Of a stretch of DNA of 64,000 bases, positions 8,588-16,435 are shown piece after piece. How positions within the stretch are numbered: the first letter of the stretch is position 1; every line of letters begins with the position of its first letter. The notes beneath the pieces were generated by a model, which made no database searches, was not told where the DNA came from, and saw nothing but the letters and a program-made list of their open reading frames with translations. Source of the stretch: an uncultured Faecalibacterium sp. (GTDB lineage Bacteria > Bacillota > Clostridia > Oscillospirales > Ruminococcaceae). The DNA lies in contig CALWZL010000005.1 of NCBI GenBank assembly GCA_944385995.1, positions 1 through 64,000 of the forward strand, given 5' to 3'. The position numbers and the translations under genes are program-made.

Positions 8588-10312
8588 ATGAAACTTTCTT
8601 ATGTCCATATTTCTAACTACCGGAATATAGATGATATTTCTGTGAATTTTCATCCGGAATCAAACTACATCATCGAAGAAAATAATCTAGGAAAAAGTAA
8701 TTTTTTAACTTTGCTGGGGTCGGTGTGCAACGCCAAAAGCTTCGAAGAAACCGACTTTGGCTCGCCAGACAAACCTATTGAAATTACCCTTACGCTGAAA
8801 CTGCTTCCTGAAGAACAAGGCTTTTTTGGGGATAACTTTTCTCCTGAGGATGCCAGCCTTTTGAACATTCGATATTCACAGAAAATTGATGAAGCACACC
8901 CAACGATTGTTTCCAGTGATACAGGAGAAAGCATACAGAGCAGACAGCTCAAGAAGATTCACTTCTTAAGGTACGATACCAATTCAGTCCCAGGAAAAGT
9001 GTTAAGACTGGATACTACAAAGGGCGCTGGACTAATTGTAAATAGTATTATCAATCGATATATAGCTAACGAAGAAAGTACTAATTTCTTGAATGAGGAA
9101 AAGGTTGGGGCGCTAACAACCTTTATCAATGAACATTTGGAAAAAATACGTAGCTTTAGTGACTATGATATCAGAGCAACTATATCTAATAATTCCTCTG
9201 AAATGCTTTCAAAGTTATTTTATCTTTCTGACGGTGAACGAAAAATAGATAATACTGGTAGTGGTGTCCAGTTCATGGCAATGGCGTCAATTGATATTCT
9301 TTGCCAAATTATGGAGATTTATAAAAGTAAGGCGATCCTTTTTGAAGAGCAGCTCTACACAAATGAAGAGGGTAAAAAAATTCTCCCGCTGGTCTTATCT
9401 ATCGATGAGCCTGAAGTTCATCTTCATCCATTCCTTCAAAGATCGCTTATTGGATATTACAAGCGTATCTTGTGCAATAAAGATAATGAATTTAAAGAAT
9501 TGTTGAATATGTGCTTTGGAATTGACGGTATTGATGGTCAGCTTTTGATTGTCACACACTCGACAGATATATTAATAGATGATTACCGGAACTTAATTCG
9601 GTTTTACAAGGCTGAAGATCAAACCAAAATCATTAGTGGATCTAAATTGCAACTTACAGATACGAATCAAAAACATCTACTAATGCATTTTCCTGAAATT
9701 AAGGAGGCTTTCTATGCACATTGCGTAATTCTGATTGAGGGTGAAACAGAGTATGGCTGTATAACAGAATTTGCAGACAAACTTGGCATTTCATTGAATG
9801 AACATGCGATTAGTGTTATAAACGCACGTGGTGAAAATTCAATAAAGCCACTTAGACGGCTTTTGGAATCTTTTAGTATTCCCTGCATCTCAATCTATGA
9901 TGGGGATGTAAAACAAGGCCAAATTCCTGGAGAACGAGAATTTTTTACAAACGAATTGTGCTTTGAAATCGAAATTGTCAAAAACTTGATCCATTATGGC
10001 AGAACAGAGCTCGTAAAAAAAGTTGTTCAAGAAATGGATAGCAATGGAGAAAATGTTGTCCTTGACCAAGACTTTGTCAAAAAATACTTCAAAAAAATGG
10101 GTATTGATATTTCGACATATACACCCAAAAAATTAGCAGATATTTCGGCAGAAAATGAAATAGAGTTTTGCAATATGTATTCAACGTGGTATATGGTAAA
10201 AAAGGGAATTCTCCTTGGTCGAATCATCGGAAATCTGCTGCCGAAGGAGCTTATTCCAGAATGCTATGCAAATGCGATTGTGAAAGCGCAGGAGGTAGCT
10301 GTAAATGTCTGA
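8588..10312 (+). CDS. gajA: Gabija GajA: OLD-family ATPase with TOPRIM nuclease
   Basis: A 574-residue OLD-family protein. The N-terminal ABC-type ATPase has P-loop 'IIEENNLGKSN' (K36, S37) and Walker B/D-loop 'LSIDEPEVHLHP'. The C-terminal TOPRIM domain shows E384 in 'LIEGETE' and D438-G-D440 in 'YDGDVK', the metal-binding residues of OLD nucleases. In Gabija, GajA assembles into a tetramer that nicks phage DNA when nucleotide levels fall. I chose ATG 8588 ('MKLSYVHISNYRNI', the family N-terminus) over an in-frame TTG at 8558. It overlaps gajB by eight bases, the usual tight pairing. Odd point: the first P-loop glycine of the family's G-x-N-N-x-G-K-S is Glu30 here. Confidence 0.88.
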   Translation: MKLSYVHISNYRNIDDISVNFHPESNYIIEENNLGKSNFLTLLGSVCNAKSFEETDFGSPDKPIEITLTLKLLPEEQGFFGDNFSPEDASLLNIRYSQKIDEAHPTIVSSDTGESIQSRQLKKIHFLRYDTNSVPGKVLRLDTTKGAGLIVNSIINRYIANEESTNFLNEEKVGALTTFINEHLEKIRSFSDYDIRATISNNSSEMLSKLFYLSDGERKIDNTGSGVQFMAMASIDILCQIMEIYKSKAILFEEQLYTNEEGKKILPLVLSIDEPEVHLHPFLQRSLIGYYKRILCNKDNEFKELLNMCFGIDGIDGQLLIVTHSTDILIDDYRNLIRFYKAEDQTKIISGSKLQLTDTNQKHLLMHFPEIKEAFYAHCVILIEGETEYGCITEFADKLGISLNEHAISVINARGENSIKPLRRLLESFSIPCISIYDGDVKQGQIPGEREFFTNELCFEIEIVKNLIHYGRTELVKKVVQEMDSNGENVVLDQDFVKKYFKKMGIDISTYTPKKLADISAENEIEFCNMYSTWYMVKKGILLGRIIGNLLPKELIPECYANAIVKAQEVAVNV

Positions 10313-12116
10313 TATTAGGAAATTAAGAGAATTACTTATCCGGCAACATGAAGGCGATGAGAGACAACTGAGTGTTATCTTTACAGAAGCACCTAAGGTT
10401 ATTGTTGAAGCACCGGCAGGATATGGGAAGACAACAACCATGATCAGCCGAATAGCGTATTTATTTGCATCGGGACAAATCCCAAATCCTAAGAGAGTAT
10501 TGGGACTTACCTTTAGTGTGAATGCAGCGCTAAAAGTAAAACGTGAAGTTGCTGAAAAATTGCCAGAATTAATGGGCATCTCAAATAACCCGATTTTAGT
10601 TAACGACAAAGTAACTGTGACAAATTACCACGGTTTTTGCAAAAGCGTTTTAAAAAAGTATGGATACTTAATATCGGATCTTCTACGAAAAGATATTAAT
10701 TCTATCAGGGCAATCAGTGATACTGATGTACGAAAGTGCTCTGAAATAAATATATTTTTGTCAGAGAATGAAATAAATATTTTAGAGCAGATGGATGCTG
10801 TTATAAAAACTGGCTCACTTCCTGATGAAACTGAGATTGAAAGGTATAATCAACTGGTTGTTGAGAAAATGCTACCGCTGGATTATGTTACACATAATGC
10901 CATAATTTTGATGACAATTTCTCTTTTTTCCTCTTTTCATGAAGTGCAAAAGTTCTACCAGAATTTTTATCCATTGTTGATTGTTGATGAATTTCAGGAT
11001 ACAAATAGCATTGCTTGGAATCTTCTGGAGCACTTGATTTCTCCTAAAAGTCATCTACTATTTCTAGGGGATCCGTTACAGAGAATATATGGATTTATTG
11101 GTGCACTATCTGGTATTATGACAATGGCTGCAGAGAAGTACAATATGCAGCAAATTGCACTGTCAAAGAATTACCGCTTTAGGAATAATCCTGAAATGCT
11201 TAAGCTTGATGCCAATATTAGAGCAAATGCTGAAACATGTTTTACATTTCAACCAAGTGACAGTGCTGCACAGCTACCAGCTTTCTACGGTTATACACAA
11301 GAAAATGAAGCTGCTCTTATTGTGGCTAAAATAGCGGAATTTCGAGAAAAAGAACCTGATTGCAAAATTGCAATCTTGTGTCGTGGACGCAGTAAAAACT
11401 CAGAACAAATTGAACAAGCTTTGGCATCTGTAAATATCCCATATTTCTATGGAATGTTTACGGATGAAGACCAGAACTATATCGATTTCCATATTATCTG
11501 TCAGAATGTATTTGTGCGACGTTTTGGAAGACGAAAGAACCTGGGGGTGCACTCCTTAGAATTATTTGTTGAAAGTGTCAGAGCCGAGTATGCTGATAAA
11601 ACCGACAAAACCACCATGTCTTTGCTGTTGTTGCTAGAGGCGTTAATTAAGAAAGTTTCGACAGATTACATATCTTTAACAGCAGAAGATAAATATTCAC
11701 TCATTTTGGATATTTTTGAAAATAGGCAATTAAAACAAGCAATGGAATATGTGAATCAAAATATAATTATGTCTACGATTCATGGAGCAAAAGGGCTTGA
11801 GTGGGAATATGTCTTTTTAGCTGATGTTGAAAGATGGGTTTTTCCTAATTTCTTTACATGTAACGAATGCTTGCAGAAATTTAGTTCGTTTGAAAGGTGT
11901 AAATGCAAAAGCTATCTTCCCTTGGAGAACCAACTACAAAATAAAATGATTGACGAGCTGTCGGTGTTCTATGTTGGAGTAACTCGTGCAAGGAAACAAG
12001 TATATATTTCGGCGAGTGCAAGAAGATATAATTCCTATGATCAGGAAAAGAGTAGCGGATTTTCCTGCCTTGCAGCTATGCCTGGAATAAAATTAATAGA
12101 TGCTACAAAAATGTAA
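10305..12116 (+). CDS. gajB: Gabija GajB: UvrD/Rep-like SF1 helicase
   Basis: A 603-residue UvrD-like protein and the partner of GajA. Motif I is 'EAPAGYGKTTT' (K42, T43), motif II is D228-E229-F-Q-D-T, a helicase 'GDPLQRIYGF' follows, and near the C-terminus 'STIHGAKGLEWEYVFL' and 'FYVGVTRARKQVYIS' are UvrD motifs V/VI. The C-terminal part has a short Cys-rich insert (CNECLQKF...RCKCKS, near residues 524-545) that could hold a metal. In Gabija the helicase binds the GajA tetramer and is thought to sense DNA ends or ssDNA and help trigger cleavage. The start overlaps gajA, with GGAGG just inside the upstream gene. It is longer than the roughly 494 residues of the Bacillus prototype. Confidence 0.85.
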   Translation: MSDIRKLRELLIRQHEGDERQLSVIFTEAPKVIVEAPAGYGKTTTMISRIAYLFASGQIPNPKRVLGLTFSVNAALKVKREVAEKLPELMGISNNPILVNDKVTVTNYHGFCKSVLKKYGYLISDLLRKDINSIRAISDTDVRKCSEINIFLSENEINILEQMDAVIKTGSLPDETEIERYNQLVVEKMLPLDYVTHNAIILMTISLFSSFHEVQKFYQNFYPLLIVDEFQDTNSIAWNLLEHLISPKSHLLFLGDPLQRIYGFIGALSGIMTMAAEKYNMQQIALSKNYRFRNNPEMLKLDANIRANAETCFTFQPSDSAAQLPAFYGYTQENEAALIVAKIAEFREKEPDCKIAILCRGRSKNSEQIEQALASVNIPYFYGMFTDEDQNYIDFHIICQNVFVRRFGRRKNLGVHSLELFVESVRAEYADKTDKTTMSLLLLLEALIKKVSTDYISLTAEDKYSLILDIFENRQLKQAMEYVNQNIIMSTIHGAKGLEWEYVFLADVERWVFPNFFTCNECLQKFSSFERCKCKSYLPLENQLQNKMIDELSVFYVGVTRARKQVYISASARRYNSYDQEKSSGFSCLAAMPGIKLIDATKM

Positions 12117-12575
12117 TATATAACCAGTTTGCAGTAAGGAAATCATTCTCAGCCCCTGAAATTTCATGCATCTCCCTGTAAATTCAACCCTGATCCAGGA
12201 AATCAACCTTAGTGAGAATACCAAGGGAAATTTCTAATTCAACTATATAGATGGACTATACAAAAAGATAGAAAAATACATTTCATCTGGAAAAACGACC
12301 AGAGCTATGATATAATCCTTATAAGGCTATGAGCTGGCCTGTTTTGCTGATACTGCTTTGATACTAGAAATCCTGTGAAAGCTATAAAGGGCATCAAAAT
12401 GGCAGAAAATCCAAGAGACAAAAGCCGAAACTTAAACAAATAAGTTTAGTAACTGAAACTGCTTGCCGAGATGGAGTGAGTCCAAGAGCGAAAATTAAAC
12501 GTATTATCGTTTGGTTTTCGCTAAAATCTCCGCCGTGGCAACGGTTTGGCAACACTTTTCATGATTCTAAAAAAG
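12117..12575. other. Non-coding gap after gajB
   Basis: No convincing gene. The first half is AT-rich like the defence genes; TATAAT-like strings occur near 12309 but without a partner -35. The second half may be decayed coding sequence of the element. I see nothing I can name apart from the terminator at its right end. Confidence 0.4.
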
Positions 12576-12614
12576 AGAGCTACCTGATCTGTATGGATCG
12601 GGTAGCTCTTTTTG
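12576..12614. terminator. Bidirectional terminator between gajB and the XRE repressor gene
   Basis: Arms AGAGCTACCTGATC (12576-12589) and GATCGGGTAGCTCT (12596-12609) with TTTTTGTTTG after it and AAAA before it, so it can stop transcripts from either side. It sits immediately downstream of the leftward XRE gene. Confidence 0.8.
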
Positions 12615-12618
12615 TTTG

Positions 12619-13152
12619 TTATTTTTCATCATCAGAAGACCTGAGTGCATCTGTTAGCAGATCACTCAGTCCCTGAGACGGCCCGACCTTCTGTCGGAGA
12701 GAGGAGGTGTCCAAGTCAGGGTAGTGGTACCGCCACTTGTCGTAGTCCTCCTTGGAGATCTCACCAGCTTCAAGCTTGGCGGCCTGCTCCCGCCAGCTGC
12801 ACAGCATCTCGTGGAGGCGGGCAGCGTCTTTGTTCTGGCGCACATCCACGGTGAGGCATACCTCTCCGTCCAACTCACGGACCTTGAGTCCATAGAGGTC
12901 TTCCAGAGTGAAGAGGGTGTGCATCAGGCCAGTATAGGAGTCAATGTCAGGCACAGAAAGAGCCTGAGTGGAGACATCCAGCACCTCGGCCAGGGTCGCG
13001 GTCAAGTCAGCCTTGGGCGACCGGGAGCCATTTTCATACTGAGCCAGCCGGACATCGGCAGACTTTTCCGGGAAGCCGACGGTCATTCCGAGGTATTTCT
13101 GGGTCATTCCCCTTAACATGCGGAAAAAGCGGATGCGTTCACCTATTGCCAT
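12619..13152 (-). CDS. XRE-family repressor, probable element immunity/excision regulator
   Basis: A 177-residue regulator. An N-terminal Cro/CI helix-turn-helix (about residues 4-62, 'GMTQKYLGMTVGF...DVRLAQYENGSRSP') is followed by an uncharacterised C-terminal part with a helical 'AARLHEMLCSWREQAAKLEAGEISKEDYDKW' stretch common in Clostridia element-borne XRE proteins. The frame opens much further upstream, but ATG 13152 has GGAGA eight bases upstream and the homologous N-terminus, so I use it. It is divergent from the excisionase gene, with back-to-back consensus promoters and a palindrome in its own promoter spacer. That points to autoregulation and control of excision. Confidence 0.82.
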   Translation of the reverse strand: MAIGERIRFFRMLRGMTQKYLGMTVGFPEKSADVRLAQYENGSRSPKADLTATLAEVLDVSTQALSVPDIDSYTGLMHTLFTLEDLYGLKVRELDGEVCLTVDVRQNKDAARLHEMLCSWREQAAKLEAGEISKEDYDKWRYHYPDLDTSSLRQKVGPSQGLSDLLTDALRSSDDEK

Positions 13153-13188
13153 GAGAGTCATCTCCATTCGTCGGTTTGTTACAACCTG

Positions 13189-13217
13189 AGTATAACATAT
13201 ATGTTTAAGATAGTCAA
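13189..13217 (-). promoter_or_regulatory. Promoter of the XRE repressor gene with palindromic operator
   Basis: Read on the minus strand: TTGACT (complement 13212-13217), a 17-base spacer, TATACT (complement 13189-13194). The spacer is almost filled by the 12-base palindrome AACATATATGTT (13194-13205), a likely binding site for the XRE product. Confidence 0.75.
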
Positions 13218-13260
13218 GAGAAAATGAAACAAAAAAGTTTAATATATCACGCCCAGCCTC

Positions 13261-13289
13261 TTGACTTAAGCAAAATTGTATAGTATAAT
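13261..13289 (+). promoter_or_regulatory. Rightward promoter towards the excisionase/integrase genes
   Basis: TTGACT (13261-13266), a 17-base spacer, TATAAT (13284-13289). A transcript from here would have a leader of about 380 bases before the excisionase-like gene at 13674. The two divergent promoters are only about 43 bases apart. Confidence 0.75.
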
Positions 13290-13673
13290 GATAATAAACA
13301 AAAATGCTTAGTACATCCGAACCTTGAAAACTGAATGAAGAACCACCAGACAACGACTTCTCTGTAAGAGCCAGATCGGGGAGGGGACGCCAGGACTTCC
13401 GCAAGGAACGAGCGAACCCGAACCCCGAAGAATCCGGGCAGTCCCCGGAGGAGGCGACGAGGACAGGGAAGAGAGACTCCCCACCAGCTACAGCCCGAGC
13501 GAGATCATAACCGTCGCAGGCGATAGGGTGAGAGGCTCCGTAAGTCAATCGGAGATTGAAAAATGAGTGCCGGCCCACTACCGGCAGCCTGGTGGAAGCC
13601 AAACCGACCGAACCAAACCCACAAAAGCCGCTGGAGGGAAACCAGCGGCATCCAGAAAACAGGAGGAATCCAA
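13290..13673 (+). other. Long untranslated leader before the excisionase-like gene
   Basis: No gene. The leader contains 'ACCTTGAAAACTGAAT' near 13320, purine-rich GGGGAGGGGACGCC near 13378, and several short dyads (CCGGAG..., GCCGGC...GCCGGC near 13570-13590, CCAGCGG/CCGCTGG near 13630-13650). It could fold extensively or hold the element's recombination sites. I cannot identify an attachment core. Confidence 0.4.
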
Positions 13674-13874
13674 ATGAGCGAAGAAAAAATTTTTATGCGA
13701 GTGGACGAGGTGGAGGAGACTTTGGGAATCTCCAAATCTCATGCCTATAAGATCGTCCACCAACTCAACAACGAGATGGCCCAGATGGGATATATCACCG
13801 TCTCGGGCCGGATCAATCGGAAATATTTCATGAAGAAGCTGTGCTACAGCGAAGACGGAAGGGAGGAGAGCTGA
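13674..13874 (+). CDS. Excisionase-like small helix-turn-helix protein
   Basis: A 66-residue winged-helix/MerR-like protein ('MRVDEVEETLGISKSHAYKIVHQLNNEM...INRKYFMKKL'). It has the size and pattern of the small DNA-binding proteins that precede tyrosine integrases in Tn916-type and related Clostridia elements and act as directionality factors. ATG 13674 has AGGAGG eight bases upstream; an open frame further upstream lacks any site. The stop codon overlaps the beginning of the integrase remnant, as in intact elements. It should still be expressed, but with no full integrase beside it, it has no partner here. Confidence 0.75.
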   Translation: MSEEKIFMRVDEVEETLGISKSHAYKIVHQLNNEMAQMGYITVSGRINRKYFMKKLCYSEDGREES

Positions 13875-14191
13875 TATCTGTTTATAAGGATGAAAAGACA
13901 GGAACCTGGCGAGCCGTTTACCGTTACACGGACTGGAACGGTGAAAAGAAGCAAACCCAGAAGAGAGGGCTCAAAACCAAACGAGAGGCCCAGTCATGGG
14001 AACGGGAACAGCTTATTAAGAGCAGTACGGACCTGGATATGACCTTCAAAAGCTTTGTGGAACTTATACCGCATTGGCTTCACGCTGCTTTGTGGGATTG
14101 CACTAAAAAGGCTCTAGATTCACAGCAGAAAACGAGACCAAGGCGGCCTGCCTGTCTGTCTTTGCTGCCCCATCTATTTCATTTTTCATGA
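13871..14191 (+). pseudogene. Tyrosine integrase, truncated after its N-terminal domain
   Basis: The first 65-70 codons encode the N-terminal arm-binding domain of a Clostridia tyrosine integrase ('ISVYKDEKTGTWRAVYRY', then 'KKQTQKRGLKTKREAQSWE' and 'LDMTFKSFVEL'). After about 14065 the reading changes to unrelated sequence (IPHWLHAALWD...) and stops at 14191. Intact relatives run to about 380 residues with a core-binding domain and a catalytic R...HxxR...Y domain, none of which is present. No ATG is available; the start would be a CTG/ATA-type codon beside GGAGAG, overlapping the excisionase stop. I infer a deletion that fixed the element in place. Confidence 0.8.
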
Positions 14192-14484
14192 TCCCTGTCA
14201 TGCCCGCCGTGGCAGGCTACCGGCGAGAGAGCGGAGGAAGAACAGCCAGGAATCCAAATCCCCCTGCATTCGCAAAATTGTCTTTCTCACAAATACATAC
14301 CATCAAAAGATTGCGTCTCTGCTACCGATAGTGTACGCAATACAAGAACAGATTGCGAAACATTTACCGAAAATCTGGCGAAAAAAGTGGGCTTTGGGCG
14401 GCGCCCGTTTGTACAATCCACAGAAAAATGACCCGGTTTGACAGAAATTTCTCAAAAAGACTTTTCTTTTTTCGGGCAAGGGGC
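14066..14484. other. Junction sequence between element remnant and oligopeptide locus
   Basis: No recognisable gene beyond the fused tail of the truncated integrase. This is where mobile-element composition gives way to the GC-rich chromosome. A TTGACA at 14438-14443 is too far from the later TATAAT to pair with it. Confidence 0.5.
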
Positions 14485-14545
14485 TATAATGCATGTCAGT
14501 ACAAGGACGTACGGTAACACCTGAGGTCGCCTTGTGCTTTTTTAT
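14485..14545 (+). promoter_or_regulatory. TATAAT box followed at once by a terminator-like hairpin (leader)
   Basis: TATAAT at 14485-14490 with a poor -35. A predicted start near 14497 would be followed almost immediately by ACAAGG (14500-14505) ... CCTTGT (14531-14536) and CTTTTTTATTTT. A transcript would thus meet a terminator after about 45 bases, some 75 bases before the oligopeptide-binding protein start. This could be an attenuator or a tiny RNA; no known riboswitch class is evident. Confidence 0.45.
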
Positions 14546-14617
14546 TTTAACCCATTGTGCCGGTTTAAACCTGTGAAACCGAATCAATGAAATAGGAAAA
14601 GGGGAGGAAACTTACTC

Positions 14618-16309
14618 ATGAAACGTATTTCCCGCCGCCAGTTCCTGGCTGTCATGGGCGCTGCCGCCGCTGTGAGCGCACTGAGCGCCTGCGGTTCTTC
14701 GTCCACCGCCGCCAGCACTGCTGCATCTTCTGCTGCCTCTGGCGCAGCCGCCACTTCGTCCTCGGCTCTGAACATCATGCTGGAAACCCCGGTCCAGTCT
14801 CTGGACCCCCAGGTTGCCACCGATGGCACTTCCTTTGAGGTCATCGCTGACTTCACCGACGGCCTGATGCAGATGGACGCCGAGGGCGCCGCTGTGCCCG
14901 CCTGCGCTGAGAGCTACGACCTCAGCGAGGACGGCAAGACCTACACCTTCCACATCCGCGAGGATGCCAACTGGGCCAACGGTGACCCTGTCACCGCCCA
15001 GGACTTCGTGTTTGGCTGGCAGCGTGCCGTTGATCCGGCCACCGCTTCCGAGTATTCCTACATGCTCAGCGACATCGGCCAGGTGGTCAATGCCGCCGAG
15101 ATCATCGCCGGCGAAAAGGATGTCTCCGAGCTGGGCGTCACCGCTGTGGACGACAAGACCCTGGAGGTTCAGCTGAACGTGCCTGTCAGTTATTTCCTGA
15201 GCCTGATGTATTTCCCCACCTTCTACCCGGTCAACCAGAAGTTCTATGAGAGCTGCGCTGACACCTTCGGCACCAGCCCCGAGACTACCCTGTCCAACGG
15301 CGCCTTCGTTCTCACCAGTTATGAGCCGGCCGCCACCGCTTTCACCCTGGAAAAGAATGAGAGCTACTACGACGCCGCCAAGGTCCAGCTGCCCGGCCTG
15401 AACTACCAGGTCATCCAGGACAGCCAGCAGGCCCTGATGAGCTACCAGACCGGCGCCCTGGACATCACCCTGGTGAACGGCGAGCAGGTGGACCAGGTCA
15501 AGGACGACCCCGCCTTCGACAGCCGCGGCGCCGGCTACCTGTGGTACATCAGCCCCAACATGGGCGCTGTGCCTGAGCTGGCCAACGTGAACATGCGTCT
15601 GGCCATGACCTTCGCCCTGGACCGCGAGTCCATCTGCAATGACGTGCTGAAGGACGGCTCTGCTGCCACCTTCACCGCCGTACCTCCCCAGTTCGCCACC
15701 GGCCCGGACGGCAGCGACTTCAGCGCCGACCAGACCATGTTTGCCGATTCCTGCGCCTACGATCCCGACAAGGCCCTGACCTACTACGAGACTGCCAAGC
15801 AGGAACTGGGTGCGGACAGCTTCGAGTTCGACATGGTGGTCGACTCGGACGATGCACCCCAGAAGGTGGCCCAGGTGGTCAAGGAGCAGCTGGAGACCAC
15901 CTTGCCCGGCATGACCATCAACCTGGTGGTGGAGCCCAAGAAGCAGCGTGTCGAGGATATGCAGAACGGCACCTTTGAGCTGGGCCTGACCCGCTGGGGT
16001 CCCGACTATGCTGACCCCATGACCTACCTGAGCATGTGGACCACCGGCAACTCCAACAACTACGGCCTGTGGTCCAACACCGATTACGACGCCATCATCG
16101 AGGAGTGCAGCACCGGTGACCTGTGCACCGACGCCGAGGGCCGCTGGGAGGCCATGTACGACGCCGAGAAGATCGTCATGGACGAGGCCGTCATCTACCC
16201 GCTGTACACCCAGTGCAACGCTGAGATGATCAACCCCAATGTCACCGGCATTGAGTTCCACCCCGTGGCCCTCAACCGCGTGTACAAGAACGCCGTCAAA
16301 GTCGGCTGA
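14618..16309 (+). CDS. oppA: Oligopeptide ABC transporter substrate-binding lipoprotein
   Basis: A 563-residue family-5 extracellular solute-binding protein (OppA/DppA type) that captures peptides outside the membrane for the permease encoded next. The N-terminus has a twin-arginine-like 'SRRQFL' (5-10), an Ala-rich hydrophobic stretch and a lipobox 'LSAC' with C25, followed by the Ser/Ala/Thr-rich linker usual for Clostridia lipoproteins. The family blocks 'LNIMLETPVQSLDPQ', 'DGKTYTFHIREDANWANGDPVTAQDFVFGWQRAVDP' (in part) and 'LAMTFALDRESI' are clear. The RBS GGGGAGG lies about 12 bases before the ATG. It is the first gene of a five-gene transport locus, with a terminator after it that would leave more binding protein than permease. 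Confidence 0.93.
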   Translation: MKRISRRQFLAVMGAAAAVSALSACGSSSTAASTAASSAASGAAATSSSALNIMLETPVQSLDPQVATDGTSFEVIADFTDGLMQMDAEGAAVPACAESYDLSEDGKTYTFHIREDANWANGDPVTAQDFVFGWQRAVDPATASEYSYMLSDIGQVVNAAEIIAGEKDVSELGVTAVDDKTLEVQLNVPVSYFLSLMYFPTFYPVNQKFYESCADTFGTSPETTLSNGAFVLTSYEPAATAFTLEKNESYYDAAKVQLPGLNYQVIQDSQQALMSYQTGALDITLVNGEQVDQVKDDPAFDSRGAGYLWYISPNMGAVPELANVNMRLAMTFALDRESICNDVLKDGSAATFTAVPPQFATGPDGSDFSADQTMFADSCAYDPDKALTYYETAKQELGADSFEFDMVVDSDDAPQKVAQVVKEQLETTLPGMTINLVVEPKKQRVEDMQNGTFELGLTRWGPDYADPMTYLSMWTTGNSNNYGLWSNTDYDAIIEECSTGDLCTDAEGRWEAMYDAEKIVMDEAVIYPLYTQCNAEMINPNVTGIEFHPVALNRVYKNAVKVG

Positions 16310-16326
16310 TCCAACCCGCTAACCAA

Positions 16327-16364
16327 CCGCGCAGTGGCCTTGCCGCACGCTGCGCGGCTTTTTT
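16327..16364 (+). terminator. Terminator/attenuator between the binding protein and permease genes
   Basis: Stem CCGCGCAG (16327-16334) with CTGCGCGG (16350-16357), then CTTTTTTG. It lies inside the transport locus, so partial read-through would set the binding-protein to permease ratio. Confidence 0.75.
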
Positions 16365-16435
16365 GATTGGCATGGGGGACGGGGCGGCCCCGGCGGCCCC
16401 CGCCCTTTTGCCGGTAGAAGGAGGCATCTCCCATT

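Noticed and set aside
12476..12676. A 66-codon plus-strand frame crossing the terminator after gajB
   Set aside because: It contains the terminator hairpin and has no ribosome site or similarity.
14438..14490. TTGACA plus TATAAT as a promoter for the opp locus
   Set aside because: The two boxes are 41 bases apart, far beyond the 16-18 allowed; only the TATAAT was kept as a weak candidate.
14612..16261. A 549-codon open frame antisense to the oligopeptide-binding protein gene
   Set aside because: Its translation is Gly/Val/His/Leu-rich without recognisable domains. It mirrors a GC-rich, codon-biased real gene with signal peptide and family motifs on the other strand, and has no ribosome site.
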